DNA of 64,000 nt from Telluria mixta (lineage in GTDB: Bacteria; Pseudomonadota; Gammaproteobacteria; Burkholderiales; Burkholderiaceae_D), in the NCBI RefSeq assembly GCF_029223865.1, contig NZ_CP119520.1, positions 4,526,001-4,590,000 on the forward strand, in the 5' to 3' direction. Position numbers and translations under genes: made by a program. Below the pieces are notes generated by a model. The model saw only the letters and a program-made list of their open reading frames with translations. It made no database searches and had not been told where the DNA came from. Numbering within the stretch: the stretch's first letter is position 1; each line of letters starts with the position of its first letter. Of the stretch, positions 42,808 to 51,281 are shown one piece after another.

Positions 42808-44481
42808 ATGGCATCCCCGTACGAGCGCTTCATCCGCGCGCGCGACTTCCTGCAACAGCACCGTACCGACTACGCGACCGCCTACCGCGATTACCAGCCG
42901 CCCGAGCTCGACGAATTCAACTGGGCACTCGACTATTTCGATACGCAGGCGCAGGACAATGCCACGCCCGCGTTATGGGTCGTGGACGAAGACGGCAGCG
43001 AGCGCAAGATCAGCTTTGCCGACATGGCGGCGCGCTCCAGCCAGGTCGCGAACTGGCTGCGCGATTGCGGCGTGCGGCGCGGCGACCGCGTGCTCTTGAT
43101 GCTGCCGAACCGCGTCGAACTGTGGGAGATCATGCTGGCGGGGATCAAGCTGGGTGCCGTGCTCGTGCCGACGACCATGCTCGTGTCCAGCAACGACCTG
43201 CAGGACCGCCTGGAACGGGGCCGCGTGCGCCACGTGATCGCGCAGGCATCCGAGACGCACAAGTTCGCGGAGCTCGCCGGCGGCTTCACGCGCATCGCCG
43301 TCGGTGGCGGTGTCGCCGGATGGCGGGATTATGCGGACAGCGCGACGGCGGCGCCAGGCTTCGTGCCGGACGGCGTCACGCGCGCCACCGATCCGCTGCT
43401 GCTGTACTTCACGTCGGGCACGACGGCGAAACCGAAGCTCGTGCTGCACAGCCACCAGAGCTATCCGGTCGGGCATTTGTCGACGATGTACTGGATCGGG
43501 CTGCGGCCGGGGGACGTCCACTGGAACATCAGTTCGCCCGGCTGGGCCAAGCATGCGTGGAGCTGCTTCTTCGCGCCCTGGAACGCGGGCGCCACCGTGT
43601 TCGTCTACAACTACGAGCGCTTTTCCGCGCGCGCCTGCCTGGACACGATCGTGCGCTGCGGCGTGACGTCACTGTGCGCGCCGCCGACCGTGTGGCGCAT
43701 GATGATCAAGGAAGACCTCGCGCAATGGCGGCCGCCGCTGCGCGAACTGGTGGGCGCGGGCGAGCCGCTGAATCCGGAAGTCATCGAGCAGGTCGAGCGC
43801 GCGTGGGGCATCCGCATCCGCGACGGCTTCGGACAGTCCGAGACCACCTGCCAGATCGGCAATCCGCCGGGCCAGCCCGTGAAGCCGGGATCGATGGGCC
43901 GGCCGCTGCCGGGCTACCGCGTCGCGCTGCTCGACATCGACGACCGGCCGGCGGAGGAGGGCGAGATCTCGCTGCGCCTCGATCCGGCCCCGCTGGGCCT
44001 GATGCTGTGCTACGAGAACGACGAGGCGAAGACGGCGGACGTCATGCGCGGCGGCCATTACCACACGGGCGACACGGCGCGCGTGGACGAGGAGGGGTAT
44101 TACTTCTACGTGGGTCGCAACGACGACGTGTTCAAATCGTCCGACTACCGTATCAGCCCGTTCGAACTGGAGAGCGTATTGATCGAGCATCCGGACGTGC
44201 TGGAAGCGGCGATCGTCCCCAGCCCCGACCCCGTGCGCCTCGCGGTGCCGAAGGCGTTCATCGCGCTGCGTCCCGGCGTGGAACCGACGCGCGAACTGGC
44301 CGCCGCCATCTTCGCCTTCGCGCGCGACCGGCTCGCGCCGTACCAGCGCATCCGCCGCATCGCGTTCACTGAATTGCCGAAGACGATCTCCGGCAAGATC
44401 CGCCGCGTCGAGTTGCGCAAGGCGGAGGCGGCGGGGGACCGTGCGATCAGCGAGTTCCGCGAGGACGAGTTCAACGGCTGA
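42808..44481 (+). CDS. Acyl-CoA synthetase / AMP-dependent ligase (medium-chain or aryl type)
   Basis: 557 residues. It activates a carboxylic acid via acyl-AMP to the CoA thioester. Motifs: YFTSGTTAKPKLVLHSH (P-loop) near 203, GFGQSETT near 348, YHTGDTARVDEEGYYFYVGR near 418, SSDYRISPFELE and the C-terminal catalytic lysine in LPKTISGKIRR near 530. The overall layout is that of ACSM/butyrate or benzoate-CoA ligases, and the exact acid cannot be read from sequence. AAGGAG precedes the ATG. No beta-oxidation genes lie beside it. Confidence 0.9.
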   Translation: MASPYERFIRARDFLQQHRTDYATAYRDYQPPELDEFNWALDYFDTQAQDNATPALWVVDEDGSERKISFADMAARSSQVANWLRDCGVRRGDRVLLMLPNRVELWEIMLAGIKLGAVLVPTTMLVSSNDLQDRLERGRVRHVIAQASETHKFAELAGGFTRIAVGGGVAGWRDYADSATAAPGFVPDGVTRATDPLLLYFTSGTTAKPKLVLHSHQSYPVGHLSTMYWIGLRPGDVHWNISSPGWAKHAWSCFFAPWNAGATVFVYNYERFSARACLDTIVRCGVTSLCAPPTVWRMMIKEDLAQWRPPLRELVGAGEPLNPEVIEQVERAWGIRIRDGFGQSETTCQIGNPPGQPVKPGSMGRPLPGYRVALLDIDDRPAEEGEISLRLDPAPLGLMLCYENDEAKTADVMRGGHYHTGDTARVDEEGYYFYVGRNDDVFKSSDYRISPFELESVLIEHPDVLEAAIVPSPDPVRLAVPKAFIALRPGVEPTRELAAAIFAFARDRLAPYQRIRRIAFTELPKTISGKIRRVELRKAEAAGDRAISEFREDEFNG

Positions 44482-44570
44482 GTCGCCGACACGGTAAGAT
44501 AAAGGCGTGCGGCAGGATTGCCGCGATCCGATCAATAATAGATCGTGTCCATCCAACCGAACGCCGACTC

Positions 44571-45143
44571 ATGAATCCCTCCGTCAGTCCGTCCACATCG
44601 AACCACACTGCAAGCCAGGGCGCCGGCAAGTCGCCCCGCAAAACGACGAAACCCGCAGGGCAGGGTAAAAGCGTCGCGTACGAGGTCAGGAAATCGCCCG
44701 TGCACGGCAACGGCGTGTTCGCACTGCGCGACATCCCGGCCGGCGAGCGCATCATCGAATACCGCGGCGAGCGCATCACATGGGACGAAGCGACGCGCCG
44801 TGCCGCCGAACGAGGCGGCCCGGTCAATCACACGTTCTATTTCAGCCTCGCCGACGGCAACGTGATCGACGGCGGCCGGCGCGGCAACGATGCCCGCTGG
44901 ATCAACCACGCCTGCGAACCCAATTGCGAAGCCTACGAAGAGGACGGCCGCGTGTACATCCACGCGCTGCGCCCCATCGAGGCGGGCGAAGAACTCAACT
45001 ACAACTACGCGCTGATCTACGACGAGCGCCACACGCCCGCGCTGAAGCGCCTGTTCGCCTGCCGCTGCGGCACGCCGGCCTGCACGGGCACGATGCTGGC
45101 GCCCAAGAAGCGGACGCGCAAGTCTGCCAGCGCCTCGGCCTGA
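44571..45143 (+). CDS. SET-domain protein lysine methyltransferase
   Basis: 190 residues. After a Ser/Thr/Lys-rich tail of about 35 residues comes a compact SET domain: VHGNGVFALRDIPAGERIIEYRGE, then NHTFYFSL, WINHACEPNCEA (the RFINHSCxPN cofactor and pseudoknot motif) and GEELNYNYAL (the catalytic Tyr region). A post-SET zinc motif is present (CRCGTPACTG, with the motif cysteine upstream). The C-terminus is basic (KKRTRKSASASA). All core motifs are intact, so it should be an active AdoMet-dependent enzyme. The bacterial substrate is unknown. Two small inverted repeats (44509-44524, 44529-44545) lie in the gap upstream. Confidence 0.9.
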   Translation: MNPSVSPSTSNHTASQGAGKSPRKTTKPAGQGKSVAYEVRKSPVHGNGVFALRDIPAGERIIEYRGERITWDEATRRAAERGGPVNHTFYFSLADGNVIDGGRRGNDARWINHACEPNCEAYEEDGRVYIHALRPIEAGEELNYNYALIYDERHTPALKRLFACRCGTPACTGTMLAPKKRTRKSASASA

Positions 45144-45212
45144 GGCAACCGGCAACCGAGCTGTCCACCTGGACAGCACCGATACCACAACAACAGGAAT
45201 GACCTACTGCCC

Positions 45213-46400
45213 ATGAAACCCGTCGTCCGCAGCCTGCTCGAAACCGATCTCTACAAATTCACCATGTGGCAGGCCCTGCTGCACATGCACCCGAACGCCA
45301 TCGGCGAATACGAGTTCAAGTGCCGCAACACGCCCACCTATCCGCTGGCGGAGCTGAAAGAGGAAGTCGAACGGGAGTTGGACCATCTGTGCACGCTGAT
45401 GTTCACGGAAGACGAGGTGGACTACATGAGGTCCCTGCGCTTCATCAAAAGCGACTTCGCCGACTTCCTCACGTTGTTCCGTTTCCAGCGCAAGTTCATC
45501 CACGTGGAAACGGACGGGCCGCACCTGCGCATCCGCGCCTGCGGTCCCATCGTGCACGTGATGGGTTTCGAGATCTTCGTGCTGTACATCGTCAACGAGC
45601 TGTATTTCCGCCGCTTCGACCAGCAGGCCGCCATCGAGGAGGCGCGCAAGCGGCTGGCGCAGAAGATCGCCGAATTCCGTGCCTTCGACCAGGAACCGAA
45701 GAAGACCAACCCGTTCGAGTTCTTCGATTTCGGCGTGCGCCGCCGCTTCTCGGGCGACTGGCACGAGGAAGTCGTCGCCACGCTGGCGCGCGAGCTGCCG
45801 CAGTTCTTCAAGGGCACGTCGAATGTCTACCTGGCGAAAAAATTCAACCTGGTGCCGATCGGTACGATGGCGCATGAATACATGCAGGCATTCCAGTCGT
45901 TCGACGTGCGCCTGCGCGATTTCCAGAAAAAGGCGCTGGAAGACTGGGTGCAGGAATACCGCGGCGACCTGGGCACGGCGCTGACGGACGTCGTCGGCAT
46001 GGACGCCTTCCTGCGCGACTTCGACCTGTATTTCGCCAAGCTGTTCGACGGCCTGCGCCACGATTCCGGCGACCCGGTGGAGTGGGGCGAGAAGGCCATC
46101 GCGCACTACGCCAAGCTGCGCATCGACGCCCGCACGAAGCGCCTGGTGTTCTCGGACGCGCTCACCGTGCCCAAGGCGCTCTCCCTGTACCGCCACTTCG
46201 CGGACCGCGTGATGACGGGATTCGGCATCGGCACCAAGCTCACCAACGATACGCAGTACGAGCCGCTGAACATCGTCATGAAGCTCACGCGCTGCAACGG
46301 CCAGCCCGTCGCCAAGCTGTCCGACAGCCCGGGCAAGGGCTTCAGCACGGACGAGACCTTCATCGCGTATCTGCGCCAGGTGTTCGACCAGCACATCTGA
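45213..46400 (+). CDS. pncB: Nicotinate phosphoribosyltransferase
   Basis: 395 residues, standard length. It makes nicotinate mononucleotide from nicotinate, PRPP and ATP in NAD salvage. Family features: [17 protein letters not shown] at the start, [23 protein letters not shown], and [16 protein letters not shown] with the histidine that is phosphorylated by [13 protein letters not shown] follows. The stop meets that of the LysR gene end to end. No other NAD genes are adjacent. Confidence 0.96.
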   Translation: MKPVVRSLLETDLYKFTMWQALLHMHPNAIGEYEFKCRNTPTYPLAELKEEVERELDHLCTLMFTEDEVDYMRSLRFIKSDFADFLTLFRFQRKFIHVETDGPHLRIRACGPIVHVMGFEIFVLYIVNELYFRRFDQQAAIEEARKRLAQKIAEFRAFDQEPKKTNPFEFFDFGVRRRFSGDWHEEVVATLARELPQFFKGTSNVYLAKKFNLVPIGTMAHEYMQAFQSFDVRLRDFQKKALEDWVQEYRGDLGTALTDVVGMDAFLRDFDLYFAKLFDGLRHDSGDPVEWGEKAIAHYAKLRIDARTKRLVFSDALTVPKALSLYRHFADRVMTGFGIGTKLTNDTQYEPLNIVMKLTRCNGQPVAKLSDSPGKGFSTDETFIAYLRQVFDQHI

Positions 46401-47354
46401 TCACACGGCAAATGGCCGCAGGGCCGCGATGGGCACATGCAGGGTCTCGTCGGCCGCGAAGACGTCCAGCAGGTAGTCGATCGTCGCCCGCACGCGCGGC
46501 GCCAGCAGGGCGCGGTGCGGGTATTGCAGCGTCATTTCATAGGTGCCCGGGTGGTGGCAATCGGCAAGGACGACCTGCAGCGTCCCGGCGCGCAGGTGTT
46601 CCCAGACGTGGTGCACGCCGACTTGGGCGATGCCGATGCCGGCCAGGGCGGCCTGGACGAGCGCTTCCGGTGCGGAGACGGTGAGGACGGCGCCCTCGGG
46701 CTCGAACGCGTCGGTGCCGCCGCCCGCCGTGTGGAACGCCCACGGCGACACGCGGCCGCCGAGGAAGCGCCGGGCGAGCAGCCTGTGCCGGCCCAGCTCG
46801 GCCGGCGTGCGCGGAACGCCTTCGTGCGCCAGGTAGGCCGGCGCCGCGACGAGCGCCATGTTCAGGCGGCAGACAGGGCGCGACACGAGCGCGGAGTCGG
46901 TAATCGTCCCGCCGCGCAGCGCGAGGTCGTAGCCTTCCTGCACGAGGTCGACGCGGCGGTCGTCAAAATCCACGTCGAACGACAGCCCCGGATGACGTGC
47001 CAGCAGCCCGGGCAGGGCGGGCATCAACTGGTCGCGGCCGAACCCGGCGCTGGTCGAGATGCGCACCTTGCCGCCGGGTTCCACGCGCCCCGCGGCCACG
47101 GAATCGACCGCGGCGTCGAGCGCCGTCAGCGCTACGCGGGCCTGGTGCAGGAAGGCCGCGCCCTCGGCTGTCAGCGTCAGGGTGCGCGTGGTGCGGTTCA
47201 TCAGGCGCACGCCAAGCGCCCGTTCCAGGCCGGCCACGTTCTTGCTCACTGCGGCGGACGAGATCCCCAGCGACCGCGCGGCGGCCGCAAAGCTCCCGCC
47301 GTCGGCGGCGCGCACGAAGGAGAGGATCGCGCGGATGCGTTGAGCGGAATCCAT
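46401..47354 (-). CDS. LysR-family transcription regulator
   Basis: 317 residues. The N-terminal winged helix-turn-helix reads FVRAADGGSFAAAARSLG, then ISSAAVSKNVAGLERALGVRLMNRTTRTLTLT. The rest is a periplasmic-binding-like effector domain (VDFDDRRVDLVQEGYDLALRGG). It is divergent from the small decayed gene and the monooxygenase at 47473-48038, the usual arrangement for a LysR target. The 118-bp gap holds AACC-TGG-GGTT at 47372-47382, a weak palindrome that could be part of its site. The effector is unknown. Confidence 0.92.
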   Translation of the reverse strand: MDSAQRIRAILSFVRAADGGSFAAAARSLGISSAAVSKNVAGLERALGVRLMNRTTRTLTLTAEGAAFLHQARVALTALDAAVDSVAAGRVEPGGKVRISTSAGFGRDQLMPALPGLLARHPGLSFDVDFDDRRVDLVQEGYDLALRGGTITDSALVSRPVCRLNMALVAAPAYLAHEGVPRTPAELGRHRLLARRFLGGRVSPWAFHTAGGGTDAFEPEGAVLTVSAPEALVQAALAGIGIAQVGVHHVWEHLRAGTLQVVLADCHHPGTYEMTLQYPHRALLAPRVRATIDYLLDVFAADETLHVPIAALRPFAV

Positions 47355-47472
47355 GATGGCGTTCTATTATCAACCTGGGGTTATGAGAGCCATGAACATA
47401 CCACGTCTTCTGGTTGCGAATCGTGGCATCCATAATCCGTGCATCCATCACCTGCCCATCACCGAGGACGCC

Positions 47473-47652
47473 ATGACCCAAGCAACCCATCCCCGTGCCG
47501 GCATCACGCTGGCCGACGTCGCCGCCGTGTCTCCGGCGCTGGCGCATATCACGCAAACCGCCATCGTCGGCGACCTGTGGTCGCGCCCCGGGCTGGCGCC
47601 GAGCGAGATCCCGGAACTCGTCACACACCTCGCCACGCGGAGCGCGGCATGA
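47473..47652 (+). pseudogene. Remnant of a carboxymuconolactone decarboxylase family gene with internal deletion
   Basis: 59 residues. The first part (VSPALAHITQTAIVGDLWSRPGL) matches the N-terminal end of CMD-family proteins. It then jumps straight to PSEIPELVTHLA, which in full-length relatives lies about 45 residues further on, before the final helix. So the catalytic middle with its conserved residues is missing and the C-terminal end is short. The frame itself is intact and its TGA overlaps the next ATG. It may survive only as a translated leader for the downstream gene. The family assignment rests on my memory of the motif order. Confidence 0.65.
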
Positions 47653-48038
47653 CGGCCGGGCGCCTGCCCGTGCTGTGCGCGGCCACGCTGATGCTGGGGT
47701 TGCCCGGCGCGGCCAGCGCCGACGGCGGACAACCGCCGTACATCCGCCTGGCCGAACTGGACATCGATCCGGCCCAGCGGGTGCAGTTTGACGCGGCGGT
47801 CCGGGAAGGCGTGACGGCGGCCGTGCGCCTCGAACCCGGCGTGCTGGCGCTGTATGCCGTGGCCGAGAAGGACCACCCGAACCGCGTGCGCGTGTTCGAG
47901 ATGTACACGGACGAAGCGGCCTACCGTCGGCACTTGCAGACCCCGCACTTCCTGAAGTTCCGCGACGCGACCGACAAGATCGTCACGTCGCGCAGGCTGC
48001 TCGACGGCGTGCCGATCGTGCTGGAGGCAAAGCGCTAG
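47649..48038 (+). CDS. Exported antibiotic-biosynthesis-monooxygenase (ABM) domain protein
   Basis: 129 residues. A signal peptide (LPVLCAATLMLGLPGAASA) ends ASA-D. The mature domain fits the ABM/quinol-monooxygenase fold: YIRLAELDIDPAQ, EPGVLALYAVAEKDHPNRVRVFEMYTDEAAYRRHLQTPHF. Cytoplasmic relatives such as YgiN act on quinols without a cofactor; an exported form is less usual. It overlaps the CMD remnant (ATGA). CMD and ABM genes are often neighbours under LysR control. Its stop shares CTAG with the stop of the opposing kinase gene. Confidence 0.85.
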   Translation: MTAGRLPVLCAATLMLGLPGAASADGGQPPYIRLAELDIDPAQRVQFDAAVREGVTAAVRLEPGVLALYAVAEKDHPNRVRVFEMYTDEAAYRRHLQTPHFLKFRDATDKIVTSRRLLDGVPIVLEAKR

Positions 48039-50248
48039 ATGCCTACACGCGCGTCCTGCGCCCCCAGCGCCTGCCGCAGGTCGTCCAGGCTGGCCGGCTT
48101 GGTCAGGTGCAGGTCGAACGCGGCCGCATCCGGCGGCGTGTGCGCGGCAATGCCGGCCTGGCGGCCGTAGCCGGTGAGGGCCGTCAGCCGCAAAGGCTTC
48201 CCGGCCGCCGCGCGGCGCATGGCCGCGGCCAGCGCGTAACCGTCCATGTCGGGCAGGCCGATGTCGAGGATCGCGGCGTCCGGCGGCCACGCCGCCTGCA
48301 CGTCCAGCGCGGCCGCCGCCGTGTGCGCCGTCTTCACGTCGTGGCCCAGCTGGCGCAGGATCGCGGCGGTCAATGCCGCGGCGTCCTCGTTGTCGTCCAC
48401 GACCAGGACGCGCAGGGGTTGCGTGTCCGCGTGGATGGCGGCGGGTACCGCATCGGACGCGGGGGCGCCGAGCGGCAGCACGATCTCGAAGCGGCTGCCC
48501 AGGCCGGGACCGTCGCTGTGCGCGCTCACGCGGCCGCCGTGCAGCTCGACGATGCGGTGCACGATGGCAAGGCCGAGACCCAGGCCGCTGTGGCGCACGA
48601 GCGGTTGCGGCGCCTGGTAGAAGGGCTCGAAGACGCGCCGTGCGAGAGCCGCGTCCATCCCGACGCCATTGTCGGCGACGACGAGGCGGGCGTCGTCGCC
48701 CACGCGTTCGAGGACGACGTGCGTGTCCGTGCTGCCGAAGCGGGCGGCGTTCGACAGCAGGTTGCCCAGCACCTGCGTGAGGCGGTGCTCGTCGCCGGCG
48801 ACCCACAGCGTATCCGGCGCCCGCAGGCGGATCGGCTGGTCGGGGAGGGCGGCGACGGCATGGCGCGCGACGGCCGCCAGGTCCACGGGCGCCACGTCGA
48901 TGCGCAGCTTGCCGGACGCGATGCGCGACACGTCGAGCAGGTCGTCGACGAGGTGCTTCAGGTGCGCGACCTGGCGCCGCATGATGCCGCGCTCGCGGCG
49001 CGAGCCCTCGTCGGCGCGCAGGTCCATCAGGTCGAGCGCGCCGGCGATGGGCGCCAGCGGATTGCGCAGTTCATGGCCCAGCACGGCGAGGAATTCGTCC
49101 TTGGCACGGCCGGCCCGGCGCGCCTGTTCCAGCGCGTCCTCGCGTTCCCGCTCGTGCGCGGCGCGGCGCGCGCCCGCGGCCCGCAATGCCGCGCCCATTG
49201 CGTCGATCTCGCGGATGCGCGACGGGGGCACGGGGAGATCCGTGCCGGCGCCAAGGGCGGCGGCACCCGACGCGAGCGTTGCGATGCGGCGCACGATCCG
49301 CTGCGCCAGCAGCGACGCGAGGCCGATGCTGAGGGCGAGCGACAGCACGATGCCGGCGCCGTACCACATGAAACCCCGGCCGCCGGCCCAGCTTACAGGC
49401 GGTGCGCCGACGGCGACCGTCCAGCCGTAGCGCGACAGCCGCGTGTAGGCCGTCACGACGTCGCCGCCTTCGAGCGTGATTGTGGGACCGGCGCCTTCCG
49501 GGCCGTTCAGCCGGATCAGCCGCGCCAGCGTCGGACTGGGCGGCTTGCCCACGTAGTCGGCCTGTCCGCTGGAACGGGCGACGATCGCGCCGGCGCCGTC
49601 CAGCACCGTGATCACCGAGCCGGGTGGCACTTGCTGGCGTGCGACCGTGCGCGCGATGCGGTCGGGCTGGACGACGGCCGTCAGCACGTACGGATGGCCG
49701 GCCCCGTCGGAAATGGGAACGCGGACGGGCACGGCGGCCCTTCCGCCCTTGCCGCGCGCGACGTGGCCGATGACGGGACGGCGCAGCAGCAGCGCCTGGT
49801 GCAGGCTGGACGGATCGGCGACGGGTTGTGGCGCGGCGTCGAACGGGGCGGTCGTGCGGAAGACCATGTTGCCGGCGCCGTCGGCCAGGATCACGCCCAG
49901 CCATTCCGGCTGCGTCCGGGCCTGGTCGCGTGCGATGGGGTAGAACGCGCGCACGTTGCCGTCGGCGAGCGCGGGCGCGCGCGCGATGCCGGCGAGGGTG
50001 GCAACGGTGCCGTCCAGTTCCGCGTCGACGGCGCTCGACAGCGCCCGCGCCAGGTCCAGCAGCGCCCGTTCCTGTTCGCTCCGGTGGTAGTCGGCGGCGA
50101 GATGCACGCTCCAGGCGCCCAGCGCTGTCAGCGGCAGCAGGCCGATCGCGGTCAGCAGGATCAGGAGGTGACGCAGGGATAGCGTGGGGCCGCGTTGGGC
50201 GCGCATCAGGGATGTGATTGGACAAAAATTGATTATATGACGAAACAT
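48035..50248 (-). CDS. Hybrid sensor histidine kinase with C-terminal receiver
   Basis: 737 residues. A membrane helix (LLILLTAIGLLPLTALGAWS) near 30 and another (MWYGAGIVLSLALSIGLASLL) near 295 frame a periplasmic Cache-like domain of about 240 residues. A HAMP-like linker is followed by HisKA (FLAVLGHELRNPLAPIAG with the phosphorylated His), HATPase (NLLSNAARFG, VADNGVGMD, GLGLGLAIVHRIVELHGG) and a receiver domain (LRVLVVDDNEDAAAL, AAILDIGLPDMDGYAL with the phospho-Asp). All catalytic residues look intact. A later ATG (MRAQRG, 50206) is possible. No partner regulator adjoins it except the LuxR-type gene 311 bp upstream on the other strand. Confidence 0.92.
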   Translation of the reverse strand: MFRHIINFCPITSLMRAQRGPTLSLRHLLILLTAIGLLPLTALGAWSVHLAADYHRSEQERALLDLARALSSAVDAELDGTVATLAGIARAPALADGNVRAFYPIARDQARTQPEWLGVILADGAGNMVFRTTAPFDAAPQPVADPSSLHQALLLRRPVIGHVARGKGGRAAVPVRVPISDGAGHPYVLTAVVQPDRIARTVARQQVPPGSVITVLDGAGAIVARSSGQADYVGKPPSPTLARLIRLNGPEGAGPTITLEGGDVVTAYTRLSRYGWTVAVGAPPVSWAGGRGFMWYGAGIVLSLALSIGLASLLAQRIVRRIATLASGAAALGAGTDLPVPPSRIREIDAMGAALRAAGARRAAHEREREDALEQARRAGRAKDEFLAVLGHELRNPLAPIAGALDLMDLRADEGSRRERGIMRRQVAHLKHLVDDLLDVSRIASGKLRIDVAPVDLAAVARHAVAALPDQPIRLRAPDTLWVAGDEHRLTQVLGNLLSNAARFGSTDTHVVLERVGDDARLVVADNGVGMDAALARRVFEPFYQAPQPLVRHSGLGLGLAIVHRIVELHGGRVSAHSDGPGLGSRFEIVLPLGAPASDAVPAAIHADTQPLRVLVVDDNEDAAALTAAILRQLGHDVKTAHTAAAALDVQAAWPPDAAILDIGLPDMDGYALAAAMRRAAAGKPLRLTALTGYGRQAGIAAHTPPDAAAFDLHLTKPASLDDLRQALGAQDARVGI

Positions 50249-50559
50249 GGTTGCCGGTCATTCAAGCCGGCAGGGGGGCATCAATTGGCGCAATTCACGG
50301 CGCTTATTCGTTAAATTCTCAATCAGTTATTTAAGTATTTTGATCAATGTATCCGTTGGCATGTCACAACAATCACTAAATCTCACAAAAATATTTATTC
50401 GGAAAGAACATATGTACCTGCAAGTCGCATTACACTGAGGATATGATATTTACAAGGTTTATCCATAAATGACGCGCGGCATCGCGCGCTTGAGACGACG
50501 CATGCGGCGTGTCCGCTTTTTATTCAGATAGGGATTTCATTTACAAAAGGCAATAAAAT
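50249..50559. other. AT-rich divergent gap upstream of kinase and LuxR-type genes
   Basis: This 311-bp gap is clearly more AT-rich than the surrounding DNA and contains no supported gene. Features near the right side are an inverted repeat CGCGCG-GCAT-CGCGCG at 50473-50488 and a terminator-like hairpin at 50504-50521 (separate entry). It must hold the promoters of both flanking genes, but no clear -35/-10 pair can be picked with confidence. Confidence 0.6.
50504..50521 (+). terminator. Short terminator-like hairpin in the leader of the LuxR-type gene
   Basis: GCGG-CGTGT-CCGC followed by five T lies 39 bp upstream of the ATG at 50560. An alternative pairing, ACGC-ATGCG-GCGT, overlaps it and would exclude it. 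This could be an attenuator or the end of an upstream short transcript. The stem is only 4 bp, so confidence is low. Confidence 0.35.
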
Positions 50560-51261
50560 ATGGTGCCGAAACAATTCTCGATCTCGAATAATCCCATTCG
50601 GGTCATGGTGGTGGAAAATCACCAGTTGATACTTTGGGCACTGACGAAACTGATCAATGAACACCGCCCGCACATGGAGGTGACCGCCATCGCGGGCACC
50701 CAGACCGACGCGATCCAGCTGATCGATGCGGCGGCGCCCGATGTCGTGTTGTTGAAGTACGAACTGGCCAGCATGACGCAGCAGTCCTCGCTGCCGGACG
50801 TGCTGACACGCGGCCGTCGTACGCTGTTGTTCGCGGAAGAGATGGAGACGGAGACGCTGGCGCACAGCCTGCGCTGCGGCGCCCATGGACTGCTGAGCCG
50901 CCGGTCCAGCGCCGACGAGATCGTCAAGGCGATCGGCAAGACGCACGATGGCGAGCTCTGGTTCGGCCGCGAAGCCACCGGCCTCGCGTTAAGCGCCTTG
51001 CGCGGCGGTCAACCGACGCGCGCCCAGCCCAGCCGGGACAACCTGAAGCTGCTGACGCCCCGGGAACGGCGGGTGTTACAGGCCGTGATTGCCAATAAAG
51101 TCAGAACGAATAAAGATCTGGCGAAACACCTGTTTATTTCGGAATCCACGTTGCGGAATCATTTATCGTCGATTTATCAAAAGCTCGGCGTGAGTAATCG
51201 ACTTGATTTATATGTCTACGCGCAGAACCATCTCGCAGCGAATACTGTGGAAATGGCGTAG
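50560..51261 (+). CDS. LuxR/NarL-type regulator with degenerate receiver domain
   Basis: 233 residues. The N-terminal 130 residues fold like a receiver (VMVVENHQLILWALTKLI, APDVVLLKYELASM, GAHGLLSRRSSADEIVKAI), but the phospho-acceptor Asp is replaced by K66, one of the acidic pocket pair is N20, and the usual Lys near GxLLK is absent. The C-terminal helix-turn-helix is intact: LTPRERRVLQAVIANKVRTNKDLAKHLFISESTLRNHLSSIYQKLGV. It should bind DNA without control by phosphorylation. It converges on tadC with a 20-bp gap; the coding ends are AT-rich compared with neighbours. Control of the tad operon is a guess from position. Confidence 0.88.
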   Translation: MVPKQFSISNNPIRVMVVENHQLILWALTKLINEHRPHMEVTAIAGTQTDAIQLIDAAAPDVVLLKYELASMTQQSSLPDVLTRGRRTLLFAEEMETETLAHSLRCGAHGLLSRRSSADEIVKAIGKTHDGELWFGREATGLALSALRGGQPTRAQPSRDNLKLLTPRERRVLQAVIANKVRTNKDLAKHLFISESTLRNHLSSIYQKLGVSNRLDLYVYAQNHLAANTVEMA

Positions 51262-51281
51262 CGGCTGTTGCGCGGCGCCAT

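Noticed and set aside
50247..50438. A 63-codon frame in the AT-rich gap
   Set aside because: No ribosome site, no family resemblance, and it overlaps the promoter region of two divergent genes.
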